From Flavobacterium sp. (lineage in GTDB: Bacteria > Bacteroidota > Bacteroidia > Flavobacteriales > Flavobacteriaceae): 13,610 bases of DNA. The notes below the pieces were generated by a model that did no database searches, was not told the DNA's origin, and saw nothing but the letters and a program-made list of their open reading frames with translations. The DNA is taken from assembly GCA_024709705.1 (NCBI GenBank), contig JANJWE010000338.1:1-13610 (forward strand). The letters run 5' to 3'. How positions within the stretch are numbered: position 1 is the first letter of the stretch; each line of letters begins with the position of its first letter. The position numbers and the translations under genes were made by a program. Shown here piece after piece: positions 1 through 7,135 of this stretch.

Positions 1-1
1 G

Positions 2-268
2 GTGTTTACTCCACCGCCCAAAGTGAAATCGGGCGTCTTGCGATTGATTCGAAAAGAGAAGTATCATTTGCCATGCGATGAAAAATTGTTTTTTACAGTA
101 GTAAAAACAGCCTTCAACCAGCGAAGAAAAACACTTCGTAACAGTTTAAAAACATACCAATTGTCCGATATTTTAAAAGAAGATAGTATCTTTGACCTCA
201 GGCCGGAACAACTTTCGGTAGAACAGTTTATTGAACTCACTCAAAAAATAGCAGCCGATGGAGTTTAA
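2..268 (+). CDS. rsmA: 16S rRNA (adenine1518/1519-N6)-dimethyltransferase, C-terminal part
   Basis: This is the last 88 codons of a gene that begins before the window. RsmA (KsgA) dimethylates two adjacent adenines in the 3'-terminal hairpin of 16S rRNA during small-subunit maturation, using S-adenosylmethionine. The visible part opens with a [12 protein letters not shown] stretch, which matches the conserved segment after the catalytic domain, and contains [13 protein letters not shown], typical of the family's C-terminal helical domain. The tail [15 protein letters not shown] also fits. The SAM-binding and catalytic motifs lie outside the window, so activity cannot be judged. The stop codon overlaps the start of mgtE by 11 bases, which suggests translational coupling in one transcript. 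The GTG at position 2 is an internal valine codon, not a start. Confidence 0.93.
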   Translation: MFTPPPKVKSGVLRLIRKEKYHLPCDEKLFFTVVKTAFNQRRKTLRNSLKTYQLSDILKEDSIFDLRPEQLSVEQFIELTQKIAADGV

Positions 269-1610
269 AATCAGCAGAGAATTTCTCACTCAAATTGAGC
301 AATTAATTAAAGAAAACAAGGAGCAGGAATTAAACGACTTGCTTCATGAAATTCATTATGCTGATATAGCCGAAATCATGGAAGAACTCGATGAGTTTGA
401 GGCTATTTATATTTTTAACAGTTTAGATTCCGAAAAAACTTCCGAGATTCTATTAGAATTAGACGAAGAAGTTCGCGAAAAAATTCTTCGTAAACTTACG
501 CCAAAAGAAATTGCCGAAGAGCTAGACGAACTTTCCACCGATGATGCAGCCGACATTATTGCCGAACTTCCCCAAGAAAAGAAAGAACAAGTAATCTCTG
601 AATTGGAAGACGTTGAACACGCCAAAGACATTGTAGATTTGTTGCGTTATGACGAAGACTCAGCCGGAGGTTTAATGGGAAAAGAGTTGGTAAAAGTCAA
701 TGAAAATTGGAACGTACTCACCTGTGTGAAAGAAATGCGAATTCAAGCCGAAAACGTTTCCCGAGTACATTCTATTTATGTAGTAGATGACGAAAATCGT
801 CTCAAAGGTCGCTTGTCTCTCAAAGATTTATTAACGACTTCTACGAAAACGCCAATTAGCCAAGTATACATTCCCAAAGTTGATTATGTAAAAGTAGATA
901 CCAAAGATGTAGAAGTGGCTCGTATCATGCAAAAATACGACTTAGAAGCCATCCCGGTTGTAGATGAATTAGGCCGTTTAGTTGGTAGAATTACCATTGA
1001 CGATATCATCGATGTAATAAAAGAAGAAGCCGATAAAGATTACCAATTAGCCGCCGGTATCTCGCAAGATGTGGAAGCCGATGATACGATTATCGAACTT
1101 ACCAAAGCTCGATTACCTTGGTTGGTTTTGGCTCTATTGGGAGGATTTATTGCGGTAAAAGTATCCGGACAATTTGAAGGAGCTATGGATGAATTTGGGG
1201 TTTTATTCTTTTTTACACCACTAATAGCAGCAATGGCTGGGAATGTTGGTGTGCAATCTTCGGCGATTATTGTGCAAGTTTTGGCCAATAATACATTGAG
1301 TGGAACCATTTGGCAACGATTATTTAAAGAAGTAAAATTAAGCTTGTTTAACGGGTTAATTTTGGCGGTTATATTACTATTAGGAAGTCATTTTCTTTTG
1401 GGAGTAGAATATATAATTGGAATAACCGTGGCTACCGCTTTAATTTCGGTAATCATTATTGCCTCATTAATAGGAACTTTTGTCCCTATTACCTTAAACA
1501 AATACGGCATCGATCCCGCACTGGCAACCGGTCCGTTTATAACAACCAGTAACGATATTTTCGGGATTTTAATTTATTTCTCTATTGCTAAACTTATTTT
1601 AGGATTCTAA
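258..1610 (+). CDS. mgtE: Magnesium transporter MgtE
   Basis: A 450-residue inner-membrane Mg2+ channel/transporter of normal family length. The domain order is canonical. An acidic helical N domain covers about residues 1-130, with many DEL/EEL segments. Tandem CBS domains cover about 135-260, starting at a [10 protein letters not shown] motif near residue 132. The membrane part spans about 283-450 with roughly five hydrophobic helices. The pore signature [15 protein letters not shown] starts near residue 321. The motif [15 protein letters not shown] starts at D419, which corresponds to the ion-selectivity aspartate known from Thermus MgtE. In the family, cytosolic Mg2+ bound by the N and CBS domains closes the pore. 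The ATG at 258 lies inside the end of rsmA, so the two are probably co-transcribed. No RNA-based magnesium sensor can be seen because the leader is coding sequence. Confidence 0.96.
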   Translation: MEFKISREFLTQIEQLIKENKEQELNDLLHEIHYADIAEIMEELDEFEAIYIFNSLDSEKTSEILLELDEEVREKILRKLTPKEIAEELDELSTDDAADIIAELPQEKKEQVISELEDVEHAKDIVDLLRYDEDSAGGLMGKELVKVNENWNVLTCVKEMRIQAENVSRVHSIYVVDDENRLKGRLSLKDLLTTSTKTPISQVYIPKVDYVKVDTKDVEVARIMQKYDLEAIPVVDELGRLVGRITIDDIIDVIKEEADKDYQLAAGISQDVEADDTIIELTKARLPWLVLALLGGFIAVKVSGQFEGAMDEFGVLFFFTPLIAAMAGNVGVQSSAIIVQVLANNTLSGTIWQRLFKEVKLSLFNGLILAVILLLGSHFLLGVEYIIGITVATALISVIIIASLIGTFVPITLNKYGIDPALATGPFITTSNDIFGILIYFSIAKLILGF

Positions 1611-1823
1611 AATTACGGCCATTATATAAAAAAATGTTTATTTTTAGGATGCCAATGCCCATTGTTTGCAACACTCTTTTTGGGTCAGGCTGTTTTTTGT
1701 AAAGCCAAAATTCCGATAGCTATCTGGACTTCTTGGTCACTTTTTTTGAGTAACAAAAACAAAGCCCGCCTTTCAAAAAGATTTTCGCTACTATCAAGGG
1801 CACAACTCGTAAAATCATAAGCC
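1611..1823. other. Spacer between mgtE and proC with repeat-like sequence
   Basis: This 213-base gap has no credible open reading frame. It contains the perfect 10-base palindrome GATAGCTATC at 1717-1726, and then CTTCTTGGTCACTTTTTTTG followed by AGTAACAAAAA. On the minus strand the latter reads as a peptide like CYSKKVTKK. I recall both elements recurring in Flavobacterium intergenic regions, so the spacer may hold a decayed dispersed repeat, but this was not checked. No clear terminator for mgtE and no clear TAnnTTTG promoter for proC could be picked out. Confidence 0.5.
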
Positions 1824-2600
1824 ATGAACATTCACATTATCGGAGGAGGAAATTTAGGTGTAGCAATCGCTCTAGGTTTAACTCAATTTACAAAAGGTAA
1901 TCAAATCACAGTTACCCGAAGAAATTTGGCCCCAATTCAATATCTTTCTCAACTTGGAGTTACGGTTTCATCTCATAATATTGAAAATATAGAAAAGGCG
2001 GATGTTATCATTCTTACTGTAAAACCGTATCAAATTGACACGGTTTTAAACGAAATTTTACCTCATATTTCCAATAAAATCATAGCCTCGGCAGTTAGTG
2101 GTGTTTCGTTGGAAGCTTTGCAACAAAAAACAAAAGGAGCACTCCCCATCGTTCGGATTATGCCCAACATTGCGGCACAATTTGGCGAAAGTGCTACATG
2201 TATTTCGTTTTCAGATCCAAATAAAGAAGCTGGTGAACAAATGGTAAATCTCTTTAATTACTTAGGTACAGCGGTTGTCATAGAAGAAAAACTCATGGAT
2301 GCCGCCACCGTTCTCGGTGCGTGTGGTACCGCGTATGCCTTACGTTACATACGTGCTTCTATGCAAGCCGGAATCGAAATTGGGTTTGATGCTCATACCG
2401 CTTTAGCCATTGCATCGCAAACCGCTAAAGGTGCAGCCAAAATGGCTTTGGAAGAAAAAATTCACCCTGAGCAATTGATAGACAGAGTAACCACCCCGCA
2501 AGGGTGTACCATTGTTGGTCTTAATGAAATGGAGCATCAAGGATTTAGTTCGGCATTGATACGGGGTATAAAAACGTCGTTGAATAAAATAAGAGAGTAA
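1824..2600 (+). CDS. proC: Pyrroline-5-carboxylate reductase
   Basis: A 258-residue cytoplasmic enzyme for the last step of proline synthesis, the NAD(P)H-dependent reduction of 1-pyrroline-5-carboxylate to L-proline. A Rossmann glycine motif GGGNLG sits at residues 7-12. TRRN at about 31-34, at the end of the second strand, has the basic residues expected for NADPH preference. The central motif RIMPN and the region ACGTAYALRYIRASMQAG match the P5CR dimerisation domain. The family signature VTTPQGCTIVGL starts near residue 222. The length is slightly below the usual 265-275 residues, with nothing obviously missing. The ATG at 1824 gives an N-terminus that runs directly into the first beta strand. 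The next gene starts 15 bases downstream on the same strand, so the two probably form an operon. Confidence 0.95.
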   Translation: MNIHIIGGGNLGVAIALGLTQFTKGNQITVTRRNLAPIQYLSQLGVTVSSHNIENIEKADVIILTVKPYQIDTVLNEILPHISNKIIASAVSGVSLEALQQKTKGALPIVRIMPNIAAQFGESATCISFSDPNKEAGEQMVNLFNYLGTAVVIEEKLMDAATVLGACGTAYALRYIRASMQAGIEIGFDAHTALAIASQTAKGAAKMALEEKIHPEQLIDRVTTPQGCTIVGLNEMEHQGFSSALIRGIKTSLNKIRE

Positions 2601-2615
2601 TTTAATAGTTAAAAA

Positions 2616-3968
2616 TTGAACACAAACAAAATAAAAATCCTTCATCTTGATTCCAATCATCCACTTTTATGGGAACAATTGGAAGCGTTAGGGTTTGAAA
2701 ACCACCAAGATTTTGTTTCTTCCAAAGAAGAAGTAGAAGCAAAAATTCAAGAGTATCAGGGCATCGTCATTCGAAGTCGGTTTAAAATTGACAAAGCATT
2801 TTTAGATAAGGCCACCAATCTACAATTTATTGCCAGAGTGGGTGCCGGTTTAGAGAGTATCGATTGCGAGTATGCAGTTTCAAAAAACATTCATTTGATT
2901 GCGGCTCCTGAAGGTAATCGAAATGCCGTAGGCGAACACGCTCTGGGCATGCTGCTTTCGCTCATGAATAAATTAAACCAAGCCAATCAATCGGTTAAAA
3001 ACGGCAATTGGATTCGCGAAGGACATCGCGGGTATGAATTAGAAGGCAAAACGGTTGGCATCATTGGTTACGGTAACATGGGCCAATCATTCGCCAAAAA
3101 ATTACGCGGATTTGATGTTGAGGTATTGTGCTATGACATCCTTCCCAATGTGGGAGATGCAAATGCAAAACAGGTTTCATTAGAAGAATTGCAACAAAAA
3201 TCCGATGTGCTTTCGCTTCACACACCTTGGACACCCGAAACCGATAAAATGGTAAATGAGCCATTCATCAATGCGTTTATCAAACCATTTTGGTTTATCA
3301 ATACCGCCAGAGGGAAATCGGTGGTTACCGCAGATTTAGTTAAAGGGCTACAAAACGGAAAAGTTCTCGGTGCGGGTTTAGATGTGCTGGAATACGAAAA
3401 ACTTTCTTTTGAAAAATTATTTGAAGGTGAAAAGCCGGAAGCTTTTACCTATTTGTTAACCGCCGATAACGTTTTGCTTTCCCCTCACATTGCCGGTTGG
3501 ACGTATGAAAGCCATGAAAAATTGGCTCAAGTAATCGTTGATAAAATTAAAGCTGTTAATTTTCCAATTCCCGAAAAAGAAGAATTTAAAAGAGTAACCG
3601 GGATTGGAGGCTTTTTCTTTAAATCTAAAGACCCTCAAAAATTAATTGAATGGTATGGCAAATATTTAGGTTTTAAAACCGATCCTTACGGTTCCACTTT
3701 TTGGTGGAAAGACCATAAGGGTAACGATAGTTCTACCCAATGGTCGCCTTTTGGCGAAGACACAACTTATTTTGCCCCATCCGGAAAACCCTTTATGCAA
3801 AACTTCAGAGTTCACAATTTAGAAACCCTTTTAGAAAAATTAAATCAGGAAGGTGTAACAATTATAGGGGAGATGCAGACCTATGATTATGGTAAATTTG
3901 GATGGATTTTAGACCCGGAAGGAAATAAGATTGAACTTTGGGAGCCTAATGACCGTGCTTTTTTATAA
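2616..3968 (+). CDS. D-2-hydroxyacid dehydrogenase fused to a C-terminal VOC (glyoxalase-like) domain
   Basis: A 450-residue two-domain protein. Residues 1 to about 313 form a complete D-isomer-specific 2-hydroxyacid dehydrogenase of the phosphoglycerate dehydrogenase type. It has the NAD motif GYGNMG (151-156), the catalytic arginine in NTARGK (R232), the glutamate in DVLEYE (E261) and the histidine in SPHIAGW (H291). After a roughly 10-residue linker, residues 325-450 form a vicinal-oxygen-chelate domain that starts RVTGIGGFFF and ends with DPEGNKIELWEP. VOC proteins with this start are normally free-standing and about 120 residues long. The start is TTG at 2616. An in-frame stop at 2610-2612 rules out anything longer, and the first in-frame ATG lies inside the dehydrogenase near residue 111. 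The substrate is unknown. Serine synthesis (a SerA-like role) is possible, but no ACT domain is present. It sits 15 bases after proC. Confidence 0.88.
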   Translation: MNTNKIKILHLDSNHPLLWEQLEALGFENHQDFVSSKEEVEAKIQEYQGIVIRSRFKIDKAFLDKATNLQFIARVGAGLESIDCEYAVSKNIHLIAAPEGNRNAVGEHALGMLLSLMNKLNQANQSVKNGNWIREGHRGYELEGKTVGIIGYGNMGQSFAKKLRGFDVEVLCYDILPNVGDANAKQVSLEELQQKSDVLSLHTPWTPETDKMVNEPFINAFIKPFWFINTARGKSVVTADLVKGLQNGKVLGAGLDVLEYEKLSFEKLFEGEKPEAFTYLLTADNVLLSPHIAGWTYESHEKLAQVIVDKIKAVNFPIPEKEEFKRVTGIGGFFFKSKDPQKLIEWYGKYLGFKTDPYGSTFWWKDHKGNDSSTQWSPFGEDTTYFAPSGKPFMQNFRVHNLETLLEKLNQEGVTIIGEMQTYDYGKFGWILDPEGNKIELWEPNDRAFL

Positions 3969-4014
3969 TTTTTTTTACTTTTATAACATCTAACCAAACT
4001 TTATAACAAAAAAT

Positions 4015-4344
4015 ATGGAAACATCTAGACCCAAAGAAGATTGGAATAATCCGCAACCCAATAACGGCCCTGTTTATAGAGATAATAAAAAAATTGCTGC
4101 AGGGGTAACCGCACTTTTATTGGGAGGATTAGGTGTGCATAAGTTTATTTTAGGATATAACAATGAAGGGATTATTATGCTATTGGTATCTATTGCGGGT
4201 ATCGCACTTTCCTGTTTTGTATTTCCTATTTTTGGCACTGTTGCTATAGGAATCATTAGCTTTATCGAAGGAATTATATATTTGACTAAGTCAGATGAAG
4301 ACTTTTATCAAACGTATCAAGTGAATAAACGACCTTGGTTTTAA
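4015..4344 (+). CDS. TM2-domain membrane protein
   Basis: A small protein of 109 residues. The N-terminal 24 residues are polar and proline/asparagine-rich. They are followed by a TM2 domain: a hydrophobic helix containing GGLGVHKFILGY (about residues 37-48), a short loop, and two or three further hydrophobic segments up to about residue 92. The glycine-rich GxxGxHKF(Y)LG turn is the hallmark of the family (Pfam TM2). The molecular role of bacterial members is not established. The polar tail ends KRPWF. The gene lies 46 bases after the dehydrogenase-VOC gene and ends at a strong hairpin terminator, so it is either the last gene of that operon or a monocistronic unit. Confidence 0.85.
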   Translation: METSRPKEDWNNPQPNNGPVYRDNKKIAAGVTALLLGGLGVHKFILGYNNEGIIMLLVSIAGIALSCFVFPIFGTVAIGIISFIEGIIYLTKSDEDFYQTYQVNKRPWF

Positions 4345-4348
4345 ATAA

Positions 4349-4373
4349 AAAAAGTCCCTTTTAGGGACTTTTT
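4349..4373. terminator. Bidirectional intrinsic terminator between the TM2 gene and the acyltransferase gene
   Basis: A perfect 11-bp inverted repeat, AAAAAGTCCCT at 4349-4359 and AGGGACTTTTT at 4363-4373, surrounds a 3-base loop. The A/T arms supply a U-tract in both directions. It lies immediately after the TM2 stop codon and 3 bases beyond the 3' end of the convergent minus-strand gene, as expected for a shared terminator. Confidence 0.9.
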
Positions 4374-4375
4374 AT

Positions 4376-6169
4376 TTAATTTTTTTCTTTTTTCTCCAGC
4401 TCCGCTTGGAATTCTTCCATAACCGGTTTTACGGTGCTTTCCGGTAAATCGGCTATTCGAATGTACATCAATCCGTCTACAGCATTATTAAACAAAGGGT
4501 CAACATTAAAAGCCACTACCCTAGCATTTTGTTTGATGTATTTTTTGATTAAAACCGGTAATCTCAAATTTCCGGGCTCTACTTCATCAATAATTTTATC
4601 AAATTTATTCAAGTCGGCTTCGGTTTCATTGAAAACAAAATCTTTGTCGGCATCTTTTAATTTTACCTTGTATTCTTTTTTGGGATGAATGTATTGAGCC
4701 ACATAAGGATCATAATAGTGGGATTTCATAAATTCAATCATTAGCGATTTTGAAAAATCAGAAAACTGATTGCTAATGCTTACCCCACCAATAAGGTATT
4801 TGTGTTCCGGATAACGCAAAGTGGTATGCACAATTCCTTTCCATAACAAAAATAAAGGCATTGGTTTTTGTTGGTATTCTTTAATAATGAAGGCCCTACC
4901 CATTTCGATAGATTTACTCATCATGTCATAAAGTTCCGGTTCAAATCGGAACAAATCATGCAAATAAAACCCATCAATGCCATGTTGTGCATAAATTTGA
5001 GAACCCAATCCCATTCGATAGGCACCGGCTATTAGCTGGGCATCGTCGTCCCATAAAAACATATGGTGGTAGTATTTGTCGTATTGGTCTAAATCTAAAG
5101 ATTCATTTGTGCCTTCGCCAACTTCTCTAAATGTTATTTCTCGTAACCTACCAATTTCATGTAGGATATTAGGAATTTTATCAGCTGTAATTAAATATAC
5201 CTGATAGTTTTTACTCTGCAATAACCGGCAATCACTTTCTTTAAGCATTGCCATTTCTTCCAATATTTTGTCGTGATTGGCGGGTTTGGCAATTTCTTTA
5301 GGACTTTTTTGAATCTTTAAATTGGGAGTAGCCAAAAGTCTGTTTCCTTTTTCAAAGGCATTGGCCAACATATAGGTTTTTTTTCGAAGAAATTCGGAAT
5401 AACTATCTAACGTTTCGTATTCGTTTTGTTCGGATACCGATATGGGTTTGCCAATTCGTACTTTAATGACTCTCTTTTTTTGAGTCAATAATTCAGAGGG
5501 TAATTTGGCAGTCCTAAGTGTATCGTTCAAACGCGATAAAAAGTAAAATAAACGACTGTTTTTAGCGTGAAAATAAATAGGAACCACAGTGACTTGTGCT
5601 TTGCGAATGACTTTTATTGCTCCTTCTTCCCAAGGTTTATCTACCACCAAAACGCCGTCTTTATAGGTAGAAACCTCACCGGCAGGAAACATTCCTAAGG
5701 GTTTACCATCACTCAAATGCCTCAAAGTTTCTTTAATTCCAATAACACTTGATTTGGCATCTTTGTGGTTTTCAAATGGATTAACCGGCATAATATAGGG
5801 TTTCATCGGTTCTATTCGATGGAGTAAAAAATTGGCTATAATTTTAAAATTAGGCTCGCGTTCCAACATTAATTTTAAAAGTAAAATTCCATCTATACCT
5901 CCTAGTGGATGATTGGAAACCGTAATATAGGGGCCTTCTTTGGGTAGCCTTTTTAAATCTTCTTCGGGAATTTCAAATTTGATTTCAAATTCATCCAAAA
6001 TGGCGTTTAGAAAAGGGACATCAGACAAATGTTTGTTTCGGTTGTATATGGCGTTCAAGGTAGATATTTTAAGGACTTTCATTAGAATCCATCCTATAAA
6101 TGTTCCAATAAATCCGTAACGATCTACATTGATTGCTTTGGCAACTTCTTTGGCAGTTACTAACCCCAT
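4376..6169 (-). CDS. olsF: Bifunctional acyltransferase (PlsC-like + GNAT), OlsF-type ornithine lipid synthase
   Basis: A 597-residue protein with two acyltransferase halves. The N-terminal half (about 1-300) is a PlsC/LPLAT-type O-acyltransferase. Its catalytic motif is NHPLGGID (H87, D93), one residue longer than the usual HX4D, and the later MFPAGE block corresponds to the substrate-binding motif. The C-terminal half (about 325-570) is a GNAT/hemolysin-like N-acyltransferase resembling OlsB, with stretches such as LREITFREVGEG, LIAGAYRMG and SIEMGRAFI. This order matches OlsF, described in Serratia and Flavobacterium johnsoniae, which makes phosphorus-free ornithine membrane lipids by N-acylating ornithine and then O-acylating the lyso-lipid. 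I chose the ATG at 6167-6169. A longer reading from 6250 would add 27 residues that overlap the promoter and do not resemble the family start. It is convergent with the TM2 gene. Confidence 0.78.
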   Translation of the reverse strand: MGLVTAKEVAKAINVDRYGFIGTFIGWILMKVLKISTLNAIYNRNKHLSDVPFLNAILDEFEIKFEIPEEDLKRLPKEGPYITVSNHPLGGIDGILLLKLMLEREPNFKIIANFLLHRIEPMKPYIMPVNPFENHKDAKSSVIGIKETLRHLSDGKPLGMFPAGEVSTYKDGVLVVDKPWEEGAIKVIRKAQVTVVPIYFHAKNSRLFYFLSRLNDTLRTAKLPSELLTQKKRVIKVRIGKPISVSEQNEYETLDSYSEFLRKKTYMLANAFEKGNRLLATPNLKIQKSPKEIAKPANHDKILEEMAMLKESDCRLLQSKNYQVYLITADKIPNILHEIGRLREITFREVGEGTNESLDLDQYDKYYHHMFLWDDDAQLIAGAYRMGLGSQIYAQHGIDGFYLHDLFRFEPELYDMMSKSIEMGRAFIIKEYQQKPMPLFLLWKGIVHTTLRYPEHKYLIGGVSISNQFSDFSKSLMIEFMKSHYYDPYVAQYIHPKKEYKVKLKDADKDFVFNETEADLNKFDKIIDEVEPGNLRLPVLIKKYIKQNARVVAFNVDPLFNNAVDGLMYIRIADLPESTVKPVMEEFQAELEKKEKN

Positions 6170-6202
6170 TTTTGAAATTTTAATTAAATAATGAGCAAGA
6201 AA

Positions 6203-6231
6203 CAAATATAGTAATTCTAATTGAAAACCAA
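6203..6231 (-). promoter_or_regulatory. Bacteroidota-type promoter for the OlsF-like gene
   Basis: On the minus strand TATATTTG (complement of 6203-6210) fits the -7 consensus TAnnTTTG exactly. A TTG (complement of 6229-6231) lies 18 bases upstream as the -33 element. The -7 element ends about 33 bases before the chosen ATG. Its position inside the possible N-terminal extension supports the start at 6169. Confidence 0.6.
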
Positions 6232-6313
6232 TTCGAAAAAACGAAACCAAAAAAGGCTTTGTTAAACATTTATTATAATTCTAAACAGCTTTCTATTAGT
6301 GGTATCTTTTATG

Positions 6314-6321
6314 TATTTTTG
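6314..6321 (+). promoter_or_regulatory. -7 element for xth
   Basis: TATTTTTG fits the Bacteroidota -7 consensus TAnnTTTG and ends 18 bases before the xth ATG, implying a short leader of about a dozen bases. No convincing TTG -33 element is present at the right distance, so the call is tentative. Confidence 0.45.
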
Positions 6322-6339
6322 ACAACATAAATCTGAATT

Positions 6340-7116
6340 ATGCGAATTATTTCTTATAATGTAAACGGTATACGAGCTGCTATTACAAAAGGTTTTTTAG
6401 ATTGGTTGCAACAGGCAAATCCGGATGTAATTTGTCTTCAAGAAATCAAAGCTACAGAAGACCAAATTCCCAGAGAGAATATTGCAGCAGCAGGCTATCC
6501 GTATCAATATTATTTTTCAGCTCAAAAAAAAGGATATAGTGGCGTGGCTATTTTGTCGAAAATAGAGCCCAAAAATGTTGTTTACGGGACAGGAATAGAT
6601 TATATGGATGCCGAAGGGAGAAACCTGAGACTTGATTTTGATGATTTTTCAGTAATGAGTTTGTATTTGCCTTCCGGTACCAATAGCGATCGTTTAGACC
6701 ATAAGTTCAAATATATGGATGATTTTAAAGTTTACATAGATCATTTGAAAGTTGAAATTCCAAAACTCATTATAGGAGGTGATTACAATATTTGTCATCA
6801 AGCTATAGATATTCACGATCCCATCCGAAATGCTACGGTATCTGGTTTTTTACCGGAAGAACGGGCTTGGCTTGATGCTTTTATCAAGAGCGGTTTTGTA
6901 GATAGTTTTAGACATTTTAATAAAGAGCCTCACAATTATTCCTGGTGGAGTTATCGAGCCAATGCCAGAAACAACAATAAAGGCTGGAGAATTGATTACA
7001 ACTTAGTGAGTGAATCCTTATCCAACCAACTTACCAGAGCTTTTATTTTACCCGAAGCAAAACATTCCGATCATTGTCCTGTTGGAATAGAAATAACCAC
7101 TAAAACCCATAATTAA
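6340..7116 (+). CDS. xth: Exodeoxyribonuclease III (class II AP endonuclease)
   Basis: A 258-residue cytoplasmic base-excision-repair nuclease of the ExoIII/APE1 family. It cuts DNA 5' to abasic sites and degrades 3' ends of duplex DNA, with Mg2+. The start MRIISYNVNGIRAA contains the conserved Asn (N7). The metal-binding glutamate is in CLQEIK (E35). The catalytic Asp/Asn pair is in GGDYNI (D148, N150), and SDHCPVG near the C-terminus supplies the Asp-His pair (D244, H245). The block RIDYNLVS also fits the family. The length is typical. It diverges from the OlsF-like gene across a 170-base region that contains both -7 elements. The next gene starts 19 bases downstream and may be co-transcribed. 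Confidence 0.96.
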   Translation: MRIISYNVNGIRAAITKGFLDWLQQANPDVICLQEIKATEDQIPRENIAAAGYPYQYYFSAQKKGYSGVAILSKIEPKNVVYGTGIDYMDAEGRNLRLDFDDFSVMSLYLPSGTNSDRLDHKFKYMDDFKVYIDHLKVEIPKLIIGGDYNICHQAIDIHDPIRNATVSGFLPEERAWLDAFIKSGFVDSFRHFNKEPHNYSWWSYRANARNNNKGWRIDYNLVSESLSNQLTRAFILPEAKHSDHCPVGIEITTKTHN

Positions 7117-7135
7117 CCTCTAAATAACTGAATTT

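Noticed and set aside
407..631. Minus-strand reading frame inside mgtE
   Set aside because: Serine-rich shadow of the acidic coding strand, with no family resemblance; mgtE is intact across it.
1040..1309. Minus-strand reading frame inside mgtE
   Set aside because: Antisense to the conserved pore region of an intact gene, with no recognisable domain.
2616..3968. Naming the dehydrogenase serA
   Set aside because: The catalytic core fits the wider D-2-hydroxyacid dehydrogenase family, but there is no ACT domain or serine-pathway neighbour, and the C-terminus is a VOC domain; substrate specificity cannot be read from the motifs.
6170..6250. N-terminal extension of the OlsF-like protein starting at 6250
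   Set aside because: The extra 27 residues cover the TATATTTG/TTG promoter, and the residues after the internal ATG at 6167-6169 (GLVTAKEVAKAIN) look like the normal family start.
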